From Planctomycetaceae bacterium (lineage in GTDB: Bacteria; Planctomycetota; Phycisphaerae; UBA1845; UTPLA1): a DNA stretch of 64,000 bases. This document shows, piece after piece, positions 37,006 through 46,492 of this stretch. The first letter of the stretch is position 1, and each line of letters begins with the position of its first letter. The notes beneath the pieces were generated by a model. The model saw nothing but the letters and a program-made list of their open reading frames with translations. It had not been told where the DNA came from and ran no database searches. The stretch spans positions 114,339-178,338 of the forward strand of contig WYBU01000068.1 of assembly GCA_011525745.1 (NCBI GenBank), read 5' to 3'. A program made the translations under genes and the position numbers.

Positions 37006-38733
37006 ATGAATCGCGTCGACCCGCCCACCCACCTCGACCGCCGGTTGTGCTGGATGATCCGGACGCGGGCCGGCCTGTGGCTTCCCTTCCTCATCCAACT
37101 GCCCACGCTCACTGGCCCGTTCGTGCTGGACGATCTGTACATGATCCGCCGCATCGAGCGCTTCAACGATGGCGAGCTTGATCACCCGGCCCTGTTCGAA
37201 TTCATCCGAACGCCAGAGGAATTGCGCGCCCAGCGTGACCGCACGACGTTCTGCTGGTGGCTCGGCGCCGAAGGTACGACGCGTTTTTTCCGGCCGCTGG
37301 CCGAAGCGTCGTTTCGCGTCGATTACCTTTGCTTCGAGCGAAACGTGCTGGGTTACCGCCTCGTCAGTCTCGCCTGGTTCGTGCTGGCCTTGATGCTCGT
37401 TCGCCGACTGTTGACATACGCCGGCGCCGGTCCATCCGCCGTCGAGCTGGGCACGCTCGTTTTCGGCATTGCCCAGGCCGTCGCCATGCCCGTCGGCTTC
37501 ATCAGCAACCGCGCCGACCTGATGGTCATTGTCGGCGTAGTGACCGCCTCGATCGCACTGAGGCGCGCCCCATCGGCCGCGAACGGCGTCGTCGCCATGC
37601 GATCAGCGCTTCTACTCGCGCTGCTCGGATACGGCTTCGCCCTTTGCTGCAAAGAAGCCGCCGCCCCGCTGGCCCTGGTCTGGCTGATGCACGCGTGGAT
37701 CGAACGCCGACGGCACACTACTTGGGAATCGCGCGCGCGATGGACCTTCGCCGTGCTGGCCCTCGGCGTGGCCGTCGCCTATGCGATCATGTACGTCTCG
37801 CTCGGTTACGGCGTGTATGGCCCGCCCCAGGCCGGGGGGTCGCTCATCGAACTGATTCGCGACACCGCGCTCCAGGCCGGCTTGCTGCTGACGGTCTGGA
37901 TGCTCGGCCTGCCCGGTCTGCTGGCAGTGATCGTCGAACAACGCGCGATTGCGTGGGGCATGGCCGCCGCGGCCGCGCTGATCGGCCTGGCGTTTCTATC
38001 ACGGGCGCGCCCGCTGTGGCGCGAATCATCCGCGTTTCGATTCTTCGCGTTGTGGGCCGTGTGCTTCAGTCTGCCGCCGCTGCTGGCCACGCCGGAACCG
38101 CGGATGCTGTGCGTCGCCGGCGTCGGCTGGGCCGCTTGCCTGGCGCAATTGCTGACGTCGCCCGCGCCGCGGCCGGGCGTTTTTGATCGTCTGCTGCGCG
38201 AATGGCTGATATTCGCCAACGGCGCGGCGGCCGTCGGCTTCGGCGTGGGAAGTGTGCTTTACGTTCAACAGGCCGAGCGCCGCTGTCAGGACCACATCCG
38301 CGACTATGCCGCCGCCGCGCCGCGCGGCATCCGTGACGGCGACGTGCTGGTCGTCGAGCAGCCGCGCCACATGCTGGAACTGATCGTGCCCGGCGACCGA
38401 TTCGAGTTCGTCAGCGGCTGCGACGGCGTGCGGCTGCACTATCTGACGGTCGACGGCGTGGGGAACCTGACGCGCCGCGTCGAGGACGAGCGGACCATTC
38501 TGATCGCGTCCGATTCACCCAGGCTGTTCGGCAGCGCCCTGCACCCGCGTACGGCGCCGGACGGCGAATCGCTGCGCGTCGGCACGCGCTGGGAAAACCG
38601 CGATTTTTCGGCTGAAATTGCGGAAATGAAAGGCGCGCGTGTCACCGCCCTGCGCTTTCGCTTCGCCCGCCCGCTGGCAGCGGACGGACAGTTCTTTCAT
38701 CCCCCGCTGGGGCGCGGCGACACCGCGGACTGA
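37006..38733 (+). CDS. Polytopic membrane protein, GT-C glycosyltransferase-like
   Basis: 575 residues from ATG 37006, with about ten membrane spans in the first 420 residues and a soluble C-terminal part. The first periplasmic loop after span 1 carries LTGPFVLDDLYMIRRI. An Asp-Asp at this place is the catalytic motif of GT-C (PMT/ArnT-like) mannosyl- or glycosyltransferases using polyprenyl-linked sugars. A second feature, GFISNRADLMVIVG, resembles the loop seen in planctomycete members of this group. The acceptor is unknown. The frame is open upstream to 35098, but that part is antisense to the thioredoxin gene. Confidence 0.68.
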   Translation: MNRVDPPTHLDRRLCWMIRTRAGLWLPFLIQLPTLTGPFVLDDLYMIRRIERFNDGELDHPALFEFIRTPEELRAQRDRTTFCWWLGAEGTTRFFRPLAEASFRVDYLCFERNVLGYRLVSLAWFVLALMLVRRLLTYAGAGPSAVELGTLVFGIAQAVAMPVGFISNRADLMVIVGVVTASIALRRAPSAANGVVAMRSALLLALLGYGFALCCKEAAAPLALVWLMHAWIERRRHTTWESRARWTFAVLALGVAVAYAIMYVSLGYGVYGPPQAGGSLIELIRDTALQAGLLLTVWMLGLPGLLAVIVEQRAIAWGMAAAAALIGLAFLSRARPLWRESSAFRFFALWAVCFSLPPLLATPEPRMLCVAGVGWAACLAQLLTSPAPRPGVFDRLLREWLIFANGAAAVGFGVGSVLYVQQAERRCQDHIRDYAAAAPRGIRDGDVLVVEQPRHMLELIVPGDRFEFVSGCDGVRLHYLTVDGVGNLTRRVEDERTILIASDSPRLFGSALHPRTAPDGESLRVGTRWENRDFSAEIAEMKGARVTALRFRFARPLAADGQFFHPPLGRGDTAD

Positions 38734-38797
38734 GCGGACGGCGTGGACGAAGTGAACTTGCGGGAGCACCGGTTTCGACGGCTCGCCGTTTCGACGT

Positions 38798-40015
38798 CTA
38801 CACGGATGCCAGCCGCTGCGGATCCTTGATCAGCGTCTCGGCGATCGTCAGCCGCTGCATCTCGCTCGTGCCTTCGTAAATCTCGGTGATCTTCGCGTCG
38901 CGCAGCAGCCGCTCGACGACCTCTTCGCGGCAATACCCGATGCCGCCGAAGACCTGAATCGCGTGGTTGGCGCAGAAGGTCGCGGTCTCGGCCGCGTACA
39001 CCTTGGCCATCGCGCCGACGTGGATCAGCGCCGGATCGCCGCGCTGTTTCATCTCGCAGCCCTTGTACAGCAGCGCCCGCGAGGCGGCGATGCGCGTCGA
39101 CATGTCGGCGATCTTCCACTGAATTGCCTGAAAGTCAGACAACGCATGTCCGAATTGTCGCCGTTGCAGCGCGTACGCCGCGGCGCGGTCCAGCGCGCAC
39201 TGCGCGATGCCCACCGCCTGCGCGGCGATCCCCAGCCGCCCGCCCGCGATTCCCGCCATCGCGATGCTCAGCCCCCGCCCGCGCTCGCCGACCTGATTGG
39301 ACCGGCTGACGCGGCAGTTGTCGAAAACCAGCTCGGTCGTGCTGCTGCCCCGAATGCCCAGCTTTTCTTCGTGCTTGCCGACGCTGACGCCGGGCGTGTT
39401 CTTCTCGACCAGCAGACACGTCGCGTTGCGCCGCTCGCCCGGCTCGGTCCGCACGAACAGCAGGATTGCGTCCGCCTCGGCGCCGTTGGTCACCCACATC
39501 TTTGTGCCGTTGATCACCCAGTCCTCGCCGTCGGGCTTCGCCGTGCACGCCATCGCCCCCGCATCCGAGCCGCTGCCGGCCTCCGACAGGCTGAAGCAGT
39601 TCAGCCATTCGCCCGACGCCATGCGAGGCAGCCAGCGCTTCTTCTGTTCCTCGTTCGCGAACTTCAGCAGCGGATCGATCACCAGCGAGTTCTGCACCGA
39701 GTTGATCACGCCCACCGACGCGTCGGCGTAGGACAGCTCTTCGACCACGATCGCAGACGCCAGCGAATCCATGCCCGACCCGCCGTACTCCTCGGGAATG
39801 CAGATGCCCTGGTAGCCCATTTCGCCGAGCTGGCGGATGATGTCGCGCGGATACTCGCTCTTGACGTCGCGCGCCGCCGCGCCGGGCATGACGACATCGC
39901 GCGCGAACTTGCGGATTGTGTCGCGCAGCAGCACATGCTCTTCGTCCAGCTCGTACCCGAAACCGATCAAAGTCCCGTTTTCCATGCCGACTCCCGTTTC
40001 ATGGATGGCGCTCAC
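38798..40015 (-). CDS. Acyl-CoA dehydrogenase
   Basis: FAD-dependent enzyme introducing the 2,3-double bond into an acyl-CoA, electrons passing to ETF. 405 residues. Motifs: FSLSEAGSGSDAGAM and MWVTNGAEAD (FAD and substrate binding), RQFGHALSDFQAIQWKIADM, QVFGGIGYCRE and the C-terminal ITEIYEGTSEMQRL, whose Glu is the catalytic base of the short/medium-chain branch. The start ATG 40015 overlaps the upstream gene's stop (ATGA), so the two dehydrogenases are co-translated. Substrate chain length cannot be set. Confidence 0.92.
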   Translation of the reverse strand: MSAIHETGVGMENGTLIGFGYELDEEHVLLRDTIRKFARDVVMPGAAARDVKSEYPRDIIRQLGEMGYQGICIPEEYGGSGMDSLASAIVVEELSYADASVGVINSVQNSLVIDPLLKFANEEQKKRWLPRMASGEWLNCFSLSEAGSGSDAGAMACTAKPDGEDWVINGTKMWVTNGAEADAILLFVRTEPGERRNATCLLVEKNTPGVSVGKHEEKLGIRGSSTTELVFDNCRVSRSNQVGERGRGLSIAMAGIAGGRLGIAAQAVGIAQCALDRAAAYALQRRQFGHALSDFQAIQWKIADMSTRIAASRALLYKGCEMKQRGDPALIHVGAMAKVYAAETATFCANHAIQVFGGIGYCREEVVERLLRDAKITEIYEGTSEMQRLTIAETLIKDPQRLASV

Positions 40016-41163
40016 GCCGACCTCCGCGCGAATTCATCCCGCGCGATCAGAATCCGCTGAACCTCGCTGCTGCCCTCACCAATCTCGCACAACTTCGCGT
40101 CGCGCACCAGCCGCTCGACGCAGATGTCCTTCGTGTAACCCGCCCCGCCGTGAATCTGGATCGACTCCCACCCGATCCAGCTCGCCGCCTCGGTCGCGAA
40201 CAGCTTCGCCTTGCTCGCCAGCGCCTTGTCCGGCCGACCGAGGTCGAACGCGCACGCCGACTGGCGCACCAGCAGCCGCGCGGCCTCCAGCTTCATCTCC
40301 ATGTCGGCCAGCTTGATCTGCGTCGCCTGAAATGAGGACAACGGCTGTCCGAAAGCGTGCCGCTGGCCGGCGTATTTCACCGCTTCTTCCAGGCAGCCGC
40401 GCCCCAGCCCCACCGACAGCGCGCCGATCGACACGCGCCCGCGGTCCAGCACCTTCAGCGCGTCGATGTAGCCCTCATGCAGATTGCCGCACAGCGCGTC
40501 GTCGCCCACCTCGACGTTCTCCAGCGTCAGCGGAACCGTGTCGCTGCACCGCATGCCCATCTTGTCTTCCGGCTCGCCCACGATCAGGCCCGCCGCGCCG
40601 CGCTCGACGATGAACGCCGAAATCGTCCGCGATCCCTTTTCCGGCCGCGTTCGCGCCATCACCAGGTACACCCCCGCCCGCTTGCCGTTGGTCACCCACA
40701 TCTTCCGGCCGTTCAGCCGCCAGCCGCTCGACGTCTTCTCCGCCCGCGTCGTCAGCGCCGCAGCGTCCGAGCCGCATTCCGGCTCCGACAAACACCACGA
40801 GCCGGCCATCTCGCCGCTGGCCAGCTTCGGCAGGTATTTCTTCTTTTGCTGCTCGTTGGCGGCGATCTTGAGGTGCCCGCTGCACAGTCCGTTGTGCGCT
40901 GCCAGCATCAGCGCCGTACCGCCGCAGTGCCGCGCCACTTCTTCGAGCACGATCGCCATCGCCAGCAGCCCCAGCCCCGCGCCGCCGTATTCCTCGGGCG
41001 TCGTCACGCCCATCAGGCCGGCCTCGCCCATCCTGCGGACGGTCTCGTCGGGCAGCCATTTTTGCTCGTCCCACTTTCGCGCGAACGGAGCGATGTGTTT
41101 GGCGGCGAAATCCCGCGCGTGATCGCGCAAGGCCAATAAATCGTCGGGAAGCTCAAACTGCAT
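40012..41163 (-). CDS. Acyl-CoA dehydrogenase
   Basis: Second acyl-CoA dehydrogenase, 383 residues, first gene of the pair. Motifs: TPEEYGGAGLG, WCLSEPECGSDAAAL, MWVTNGKRAGVYL, GQRHAFGQPLSSFQATQIKLADM, IQIHGGAGYTKD and LCEIGEGSSEVQRI with the catalytic Glu. The two proteins are clearly different, so they probably act on different acyl-CoAs or on one branched-chain pathway (inference). No ETF, hydratase or thiolase gene is in the window. A TATAAT box lies 150 bp upstream. Confidence 0.92.
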   Translation of the reverse strand: MQFELPDDLLALRDHARDFAAKHIAPFARKWDEQKWLPDETVRRMGEAGLMGVTTPEEYGGAGLGLLAMAIVLEEVARHCGGTALMLAAHNGLCSGHLKIAANEQQKKKYLPKLASGEMAGSWCLSEPECGSDAAALTTRAEKTSSGWRLNGRKMWVTNGKRAGVYLVMARTRPEKGSRTISAFIVERGAAGLIVGEPEDKMGMRCSDTVPLTLENVEVGDDALCGNLHEGYIDALKVLDRGRVSIGALSVGLGRGCLEEAVKYAGQRHAFGQPLSSFQATQIKLADMEMKLEAARLLVRQSACAFDLGRPDKALASKAKLFATEAASWIGWESIQIHGGAGYTKDICVERLVRDAKLCEIGEGSSEVQRILIARDEFARRSA

Positions 41164-41556
41164 GAACCACCTGTGAATCAGACACCGCGGGCGCGGCGGG
41201 TTGCGCCGGCGGAACTAACTCTGAAACTCGCGTGAACGTCGTTTCCCCCTTCTTCGCGCCGCGGCATCGTCGTTCCGCGCCATTTCCGCCGCGCCGCGGA
41301 GGGCGCGTTGAAATTATAAGGAAAGGCCGGGCGCGTTCATAGGCCCGCGTCACCCTGTGTGCGACTCTTTTGCGGATGCCACTCGTCGGCAGGATTCGGT
41401 TGTTCCGTCGGGCGGCCCACCGCGTGGCGCAGGGGTGACGGTGATGGAAATACGAACAGACGCTCAGATTCTCGTTCGTTTCACCAAGTCGCCGCGCTTC
41501 GCGGAAATTCGGGCAGCAACATCGAACCATGCAACAGCCATTTTCAGAATCGCGAC
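41164..41556. other. Intergenic region; no gene seen
   Basis: About 390 bp between the glycosyltransferase stop (41557) and the dehydrogenase start (41163). The only clear signal is the -10 box at 41313. The frames open here carry no recognisable protein. Confidence 0.45.
41313..41318 (-). promoter_or_regulatory. Candidate -10 box for the acyl-CoA dehydrogenase pair
   Basis: A perfect TATAAT on the minus strand in an A+T-rich patch, with a weak -35 (ATGAAC-like) about 16 bp upstream. A transcript from here would have a leader of about 140 nt. Confidence 0.45.
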
Positions 41557-42729
41557 TCACGCCTCCGTACTCCGCCGGTTGTCGCGCAGCTCTCCGAACA
41601 GCGCCTCCAGCTCCTCGACGTGGCGTGACATCCGAACGCGCGGGGCCAGCAGCGCCGCCTCCGCGGCCATCGCCGCCCGCGCTACCGGATCGGCCAGCCG
41701 CGCGATCCGCTCCGTCAGCCCCGCCACGTCGTCGGCCGAGTCGAGCACGTAGCCCGACCCGCCGTCATGAATGATTTCGGCCGCACCGTTCTGGCGCGTC
41801 GTTATCGTCGGCACGCCCTGGGCCAGCGCCTCGAGCACCACGCGGCTGCACGGATCGTAATAGGTCGGATGCACGCACACGTCGGCCGCGTGCAGATAGG
41901 CCGCCACCCGCGGAGATGATCCGACAAAAATCAGCCGATTCGCCACTCCCAGCCGCTCGGCCTGCCGCTGCACCGGCACCGGATCGTCGCGGCCGATGAT
42001 GATGGCGCGCACGTCGCGAAGCTCTCGCGCCGCCAGCCGCGCCAGCGCGTCGATGACGCGCGGCACCCCCTTGAGCCGGAAGTTGTGCGCCACGCACAGC
42101 AGCACCAGCGTGTCGGCGCCGATGGCGTACTGCTCGCGCAAGCTGCGGCGATCGTCCTCGCGCTGCCGCGGCGGTGCCGGCTCGCTGCGCACGCCGTTGA
42201 AGATGACGCGCACGCGCGGCGGACCGATGCCGTAATAGCGGCGGAACTGTTCGGCGACGTAGTTCGACACCGCCGCGATGATCGGTCCGCCGGCGCCGCA
42301 GGCCTGCCGCTCCAGCCGCAGCAGCTCGCGGTACTTGAGATTCAGGGCGGAAGTCGCACGCTTGAACAACCGGCGGCCCGGCGTGGCGCGCAGGGCCACG
42401 TTGCGCTCCAGCGTCTCGCGCAGCGAGCCGCCGCGCGGCTGGTAGACATCCGCCCCCGGCAACGGCGCGATCGAATGCACGATGTCGAACTCATGGGCGC
42501 GCACGAATGCGGCGGCCTTGCGCAGGAACGCGCCGGTGCGCAGCGGACGCAACGGATGGGAAACGGGCAGGTGATGAATCGTCAGCACGGGCGTCGAAGG
42601 CCGCCGGCTGGACGTGACGACGTGGACGTCGTGGCCGCGGCCGGCGAGCAGCTCGGCCAGCTCCAGCGTCGACGTTTCGGCCCCGCCGCGCCAGGCCTCG
42701 ATGCTCTCGACGATGACGGCGATTTTCAC
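41557..42729 (-). CDS. GT4-family glycosyltransferase, WaaG/RfaG-like
   Basis: Cytosolic membrane-associated glycosyltransferase, probably adding a sugar to a lipid-linked core. 390 residues. I chose GTG 42729 because GGGGAGAG lies 7 nt upstream and the protein then begins at the Rossmann strand KIAVIVESIEAWRGGAE. The upstream ATG 42795 adds 22 unlikely residues. GT-B features: GGAETSTLELAELLAGRGHDV, VNRI-like YVAEQFRRYYG, FNGVRSE, RLKGVPRVIDAL, FVGSSPRVAAYL, and the donor-site HPTYYDPCSRVVLEALAQGVPTITTR. Similar genes in lipopolysaccharide core loci stand next to WaaP kinases, as here. Confidence 0.87.
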   Translation of the reverse strand: MKIAVIVESIEAWRGGAETSTLELAELLAGRGHDVHVVTSSRRPSTPVLTIHHLPVSHPLRPLRTGAFLRKAAAFVRAHEFDIVHSIAPLPGADVYQPRGGSLRETLERNVALRATPGRRLFKRATSALNLKYRELLRLERQACGAGGPIIAAVSNYVAEQFRRYYGIGPPRVRVIFNGVRSEPAPPRQREDDRRSLREQYAIGADTLVLLCVAHNFRLKGVPRVIDALARLAARELRDVRAIIIGRDDPVPVQRQAERLGVANRLIFVGSSPRVAAYLHAADVCVHPTYYDPCSRVVLEALAQGVPTITTRQNGAAEIIHDGGSGYVLDSADDVAGLTERIARLADPVARAAMAAEAALLAPRVRMSRHVEELEALFGELRDNRRSTEA

Positions 42730-42796
42730 GAAGTCGCTCTCCCCGGACGACGCAAGCATCACGGAAGTTTCCGCGTGACGCACGAGATTTCGCATG

Positions 42797-42819
42797 GCGC
42801 CGGCTTGTAGCCCGTGCGG
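42797..42819. repeat. Palindrome of the cgggct/agcccg family
   Basis: ggcgccggcttgtagcccgt lies between the glycosyltransferase start and the kinase stop. It is a looser copy of the hairpin at 11882-11902. Confidence 0.5.
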
Positions 42820-42821
42820 AT

Positions 42822-44753
42822 CTACGGCTCAACCCGATGTCCGCGGCGACCGTGTTTGGCGTCGTGCCGCGCCATGCGCGCCACGCGCCGTTCGACCGCC
42901 GCAATCCAACGCTCGTATGCCGCATCGAACCCGCACGAAAGCCGGGTCATGCGCCTTCCGGTGCACGATCGTAACGGCGCCGACAGCGGAACATGCTCTA
43001 CGTTGGCATCCAGGCCGCGTCGCCTCGCGCGCGACGGCATGCCGAGATATTCGCGCAGAAAACGCAGCCGGTCCGCGCGGTGCACGACCCCGGGCGGACT
43101 GCTGTATTCCAGTGCCGCCAAGTCCTTTATTCTCCAGCGGAAGTCGCGCCGGCGGGCGCGCCTCAGCCGCGCCAGATCGATCAAACTGCATCGCGGACCG
43201 GCGGGAGTAAAGTCAACAAAGACGTGCGACAGATACAAATCGCGATGGAACAGTCCGTGCGCGTGCATCCGCCGCACCAGCCGCGCCAGGCGACGGATCA
43301 CTTCGTGCCGTACGCGCGATGGAAGCGGCGGCCCTGCGCCGCGCGCCGCCTCCGCAACCAGCCGCTCCAGCGAGGCGCCGGGTGCTTCGTACAGCAGCAG
43401 CGCGCCGCACTGTTCGAAGTCCCCGCGCAGCCGCTCGCCGAACGCAGCGATGCGCGGCGCTTCGATGCCGATGCGTCGCAGTCGGCGAATGGCCCAACGC
43501 TCGATCCCGGCCGAGCCTCGCCGCGCGTGGCCGGCCAGGATGCGGCTGAGCTGCGCCGACCAGGGCGGATGGCGGTAGCGTTTGAGATAAAAAACGTGGC
43601 TGTTTCCGCCGTCGTCCGACAGAGCGATTCGATCGCGCGACCGCCATGTCGCCAACCCCGGCTTCGTCAGCGAATCGCCGGCGCGATGGGCCAGCAGCGC
43701 GTCGAGCGTCGCGAGTCCGGCGTGTTCGAGGAGCGGAAGAACGTTGTCGTCGATCAGCAATTCGCGATCGACCGTCGAGGGCGCTTCGCTCGACCGGCAT
43801 TCACTCGGGTTCACCTGGCACGCGGCCGAGTCATCGCGCGCGGCCGCCGCCGCGCGAAGCAGACATCGCCGCTCCTTCGGCAGCGCCGCGCGGGCCGCCC
43901 GGCCGGCCGCGTCGCTGCCGAATATCGCGCCATGATATATCCAAAAATCGAATCGCCCGGGCCGGCGCACCCCGTTGTCCGTCGCCGACGGATCGAGCAT
44001 GTCGGCGAACGCCGCCGCGTTCCACAATCCGGGCATCCCCCCAGGGATCGGCTCGCGATCCGCGTCCCCCAACGACGGTTGGGCCGTCGATCCTGTCGGG
44101 CGACGTGCACGGCCGAGGGCGGCTGTGCCGCATGTGTCGCCGGCCGCCATGCGCTCGACGTCGATCAGCCGGAACTCCCACCGCGCGCCGCGCCGCCCCT
44201 CCGCCGCCGGCGCGGCAAAAACATGCTTGGCCAGCGGGTCCAGCCACCGCAGACCGGCGGCGTCGATCCGCCGCGCCAGGCGACCCAGTTCAATCAGCAA
44301 TCGACGGCGCATCCATGGCGGCAGCTCATCCGAACCGCAATTCAGCCATTCGTCGAGCGTGCGCTGCGCCGGCACGGCTTCGAGCAGAACGAACGCCGCG
44401 GACGGCAGCCCCATCCGGCTGCGCACCCCCAGCGCCACGCGCGCCGCGCATCGTACGCCGGCGGCTTCGAGCCGTTCGATGTTGTGCCACTCCGCCGGCG
44501 GCTGCGGCACGGGTCGCCGACCGCGGACCAGCGCCGCGACGACGTGCTCCGGCTGCGCGCGGAACAGCCGCTTCAGAAAAAAACGCCGCCCCCGTCCGCC
44601 GTCGTCCAGCCGCAACTCGACCGTCTCGCGGTTCCAGTGCGCGCTGGCCGGCGGCGCATCGGCCTTTCGCCGCATGACGGCGTCAAAATCCGACAAACCA
44701 TGTCGTCGAAGCAGATCCACGTACGGCGGCAGGATGATGAACGTGTCGGGCAT
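42822..44753 (-). CDS. Tandem WaaP-type (lipopolysaccharide kinase) protein
   Basis: Two kinase domains of the RfaP/WaaP type in one 643-residue protein. ATG 44753 starts MPDTFIILPPYVDLL. The earlier ATG 44975 only extends into arginine-rich antisense of the next gene. Domain 1 (about 20-260): RRFFLKRLFRAQPEHVV, LDPLAKHVF and RLIDVERM. Domain 2 (about 320-640): HVFYLKRYRHPP (ATP lysine), MHAHGLFHRDLYLSHVFVDF (HRD catalytic loop) and CSLIDLARLRR (DLD-like metal site). In domain 1 the HRD loop reads RWLDPLAKH, keeping the Asp and the later His but not the H-R. It may phosphorylate core sugars of an outer-membrane glycolipid (inference). It follows the hypothetical protein at 44786. Confidence 0.82.
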   Translation of the reverse strand: MPDTFIILPPYVDLLRRHGLSDFDAVMRRKADAPPASAHWNRETVELRLDDGGRGRRFFLKRLFRAQPEHVVAALVRGRRPVPQPPAEWHNIERLEAAGVRCAARVALGVRSRMGLPSAAFVLLEAVPAQRTLDEWLNCGSDELPPWMRRRLLIELGRLARRIDAAGLRWLDPLAKHVFAAPAAEGRRGARWEFRLIDVERMAAGDTCGTAALGRARRPTGSTAQPSLGDADREPIPGGMPGLWNAAAFADMLDPSATDNGVRRPGRFDFWIYHGAIFGSDAAGRAARAALPKERRCLLRAAAAARDDSAACQVNPSECRSSEAPSTVDRELLIDDNVLPLLEHAGLATLDALLAHRAGDSLTKPGLATWRSRDRIALSDDGGNSHVFYLKRYRHPPWSAQLSRILAGHARRGSAGIERWAIRRLRRIGIEAPRIAAFGERLRGDFEQCGALLLYEAPGASLERLVAEAARGAGPPLPSRVRHEVIRRLARLVRRMHAHGLFHRDLYLSHVFVDFTPAGPRCSLIDLARLRRARRRDFRWRIKDLAALEYSSPPGVVHRADRLRFLREYLGMPSRARRRGLDANVEHVPLSAPLRSCTGRRMTRLSCGFDAAYERWIAAVERRVARMARHDAKHGRRGHRVEP

Positions 44754-44785
44754 CTCAGATCGATCGGCGAACCGCCGGCCGGTCG

Positions 44786-45481
44786 CTAGCCGCCCTCTTC
44801 GTACTGCGTCAGAAACGCCAGCACCTGATTGCGCGCGAAGTCGTTGGCGATGCGGATGCGCCGCACCAGTTCGTCCAGATTCCACGGCGAAGGACCGGCC
44901 CACTTGGCGTCGACCTCGATGAAAAGCTGCCGCACGTCCTCCACCAGCGACTCGATCTTGATCTCGGCCTGCCACGGCGGCTCGTTGTTTGCCAGCGGAA
45001 TCGGCGGCAGCAACAGGCGCAGCCCGACCGCGTGCACCGGCCGGCCGATCGGCGTCAGACGCTCGTCAAGCCCGAGACAGCGATTTCCGAGGAAAACGCG
45101 GGCGTCCTGCTCATGTACTTCCGCTGTCATTCGGATCATCGCGCCGGAGCCGAGCATGATCTTGGGCGTGAAAACGTCGGCCACCGTTTCCATGGCGAGG
45201 CGGACATTGTCGAGGAACACGTCGAACGGCGCGACCGGAAAAAAATCCTCGAAATTGACCTGTTCCGGCTGCAACGTCAGCTTGAGCTGGCTGCGCGGAT
45301 CGCCCTCCGTCTGGGGGCTGGTGAGCAGCCAGACTTTGTCGGTGTATTCGTGCCGCATCCAGTCGAAGCCGATGGAGGCCTTGTTCTGGAACTGCTGGCG
45401 GCGCGTCTTGTCGAGGCCGGCCGGCGGCGCAAATCGCACGCCGACGTGCAGGCCGCGGGTTTTGATCGTGTTGGACAGCAT
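44786..45481 (-). CDS. Conserved-looking hypothetical protein
   Basis: 231 residues, no signal peptide or membrane span. I do not recognise a family. The composition is that of a soluble alpha/beta protein, with VGVRFAPPAGLDKTRRQ near the start, DNVRLAMETVADVFTPKIMLGSGAMIRM in the middle and a helical C-terminus DELVRRIRIANDFARNQVL. It lies in line with the neighbouring envelope genes (33 bp before the kinase), so it may be cotranscribed with them. Confidence 0.72.
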   Translation of the reverse strand: MLSNTIKTRGLHVGVRFAPPAGLDKTRRQQFQNKASIGFDWMRHEYTDKVWLLTSPQTEGDPRSQLKLTLQPEQVNFEDFFPVAPFDVFLDNVRLAMETVADVFTPKIMLGSGAMIRMTAEVHEQDARVFLGNRCLGLDERLTPIGRPVHAVGLRLLLPPIPLANNEPPWQAEIKIESLVEDVRQLFIEVDAKWAGPSPWNLDELVRRIRIANDFARNQVLAFLTQYEEGG

Positions 45482-45544
45482 GGCGAAAAAGTCCTGACTC
45501 CGGCGAACTGCCCGCGGATTCCGGCGCGTCGAAACGGCCGGACT

Positions 45545-46492
45545 TTATGGCGCCCCGTCCGGCGATTCGGGTTCCGATCCCTCATCGGCCGGCTGGTCCG
45601 GCTGCGGCGTCGGCGATTCGGCCCCCTCACTTTTTGGGGGCGGCGCCACCATCGCCGAATCGGGCGCGGCGCTGCCGGATGCGCCCGGCGCCGCTGTTTC
45701 ACCCGGCTGATCACCTTCGGGCGAAGCGGGCTGCGTCGCCGGCGCGCGGGGTCGAAGCAGATTGGATTCTCCCGGCGGCGGCGCCTGGCTGGGATCGATG
45801 CGAATAACGGTCGGTTGCGGACCGCCGGTCTGCATCAGCGGGGTGACGCGCGGTTGCGGTGTGGGCGCGGGCGGAGCAAAGGCGATGCGCGTCGTCCATT
45901 TGCTCATGTTGTCGAGGCGGTATTGCGCCTCGATGCGATGCGGCGTGTGCTCCGTTCGTGGATCGGACAGAATCGACCGGTACCATTTTTCGGCGTCGCC
46001 CAGATCGCCGCGCTCCTCTGCCAGGTAGGCCAGGCCGAAGCGGACGGCGCACGAGAGTATGAATTCGCCGTCGAACTGATCGACGACCCGCTGATACAGC
46101 CGCCGCGCCTCGTCGGCGTGTTTGTCTGCCGCGGTCGCGTTGCCGGCATCGCGGGCGGTCACCATGGCCTCGACGGCGCTGTCGCCGGCCCGCTTCAGCG
46201 CCATGGCGCTGGCGAGCGGGCTGACGTTGCGGTCGGCGACCTCGACATAGCGGCGGATGCGCTCCTCGGGCTGTTGAGCCACGCCGCGCGGCGCGGAGCC
46301 GAGCGTCTGCCAGATGTCGTCGCGCTCGGCGGCGCCGCGACCGCTGAGCATGATCCAGGCGACAATCGCCACCACCACGACGCCCGTCCCGATGACCAGG
46401 TAGGTCGCGTTGCGGCGCATGAAGTCGGCGGCGGCCTCAATCTGTTGGGCCAGTTCATTTTCACGGAGTTCGTGTCGGCGGGCTGTTTTCAT
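45545..46492 (-). CDS. Membrane-anchored TPR-like protein with proline-rich tail
   Basis: 315 residues. One N-terminal membrane span, NATYLVIGTGVVVVAIVAWIML (about 29-50), then a helical region with repeat character (MALKRAGDSAVEAM..., LYQRVVDQFDGEFILSCAVRFGLAYLAEERGDLGDAEKWYRSIL), as in YfgM/BamD-like tetratricopeptide proteins. The last 100 residues are proline-, alanine- and glutamate-rich and likely unstructured. The start lies inside the end of the upstream lipoprotein gene (32-bp overlap) and has no clear ribosome site, so translation is probably coupled. Confidence 0.72.
   Translation of the reverse strand: MKTARRHELRENELAQQIEAAADFMRRNATYLVIGTGVVVVAIVAWIMLSGRGAAERDDIWQTLGSAPRGVAQQPEERIRRYVEVADRNVSPLASAMALKRAGDSAVEAMVTARDAGNATAADKHADEARRLYQRVVDQFDGEFILSCAVRFGLAYLAEERGDLGDAEKWYRSILSDPRTEHTPHRIEAQYRLDNMSKWTTRIAFAPPAPTPQPRVTPLMQTGGPQPTVIRIDPSQAPPPGESNLLRPRAPATQPASPEGDQPGETAAPGASGSAAPDSAMVAPPPKSEGAESPTPQPDQPADEGSEPESPDGAP

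Noticed and set aside
35098..38733. A 1211-codon open frame on the plus strand
   Set aside because: Its first 636 codons lie over repeat R1 and antisense to the thioredoxin-fold gene, with Arg- and His-rich unnatural composition. The real gene starts at ATG 37006.
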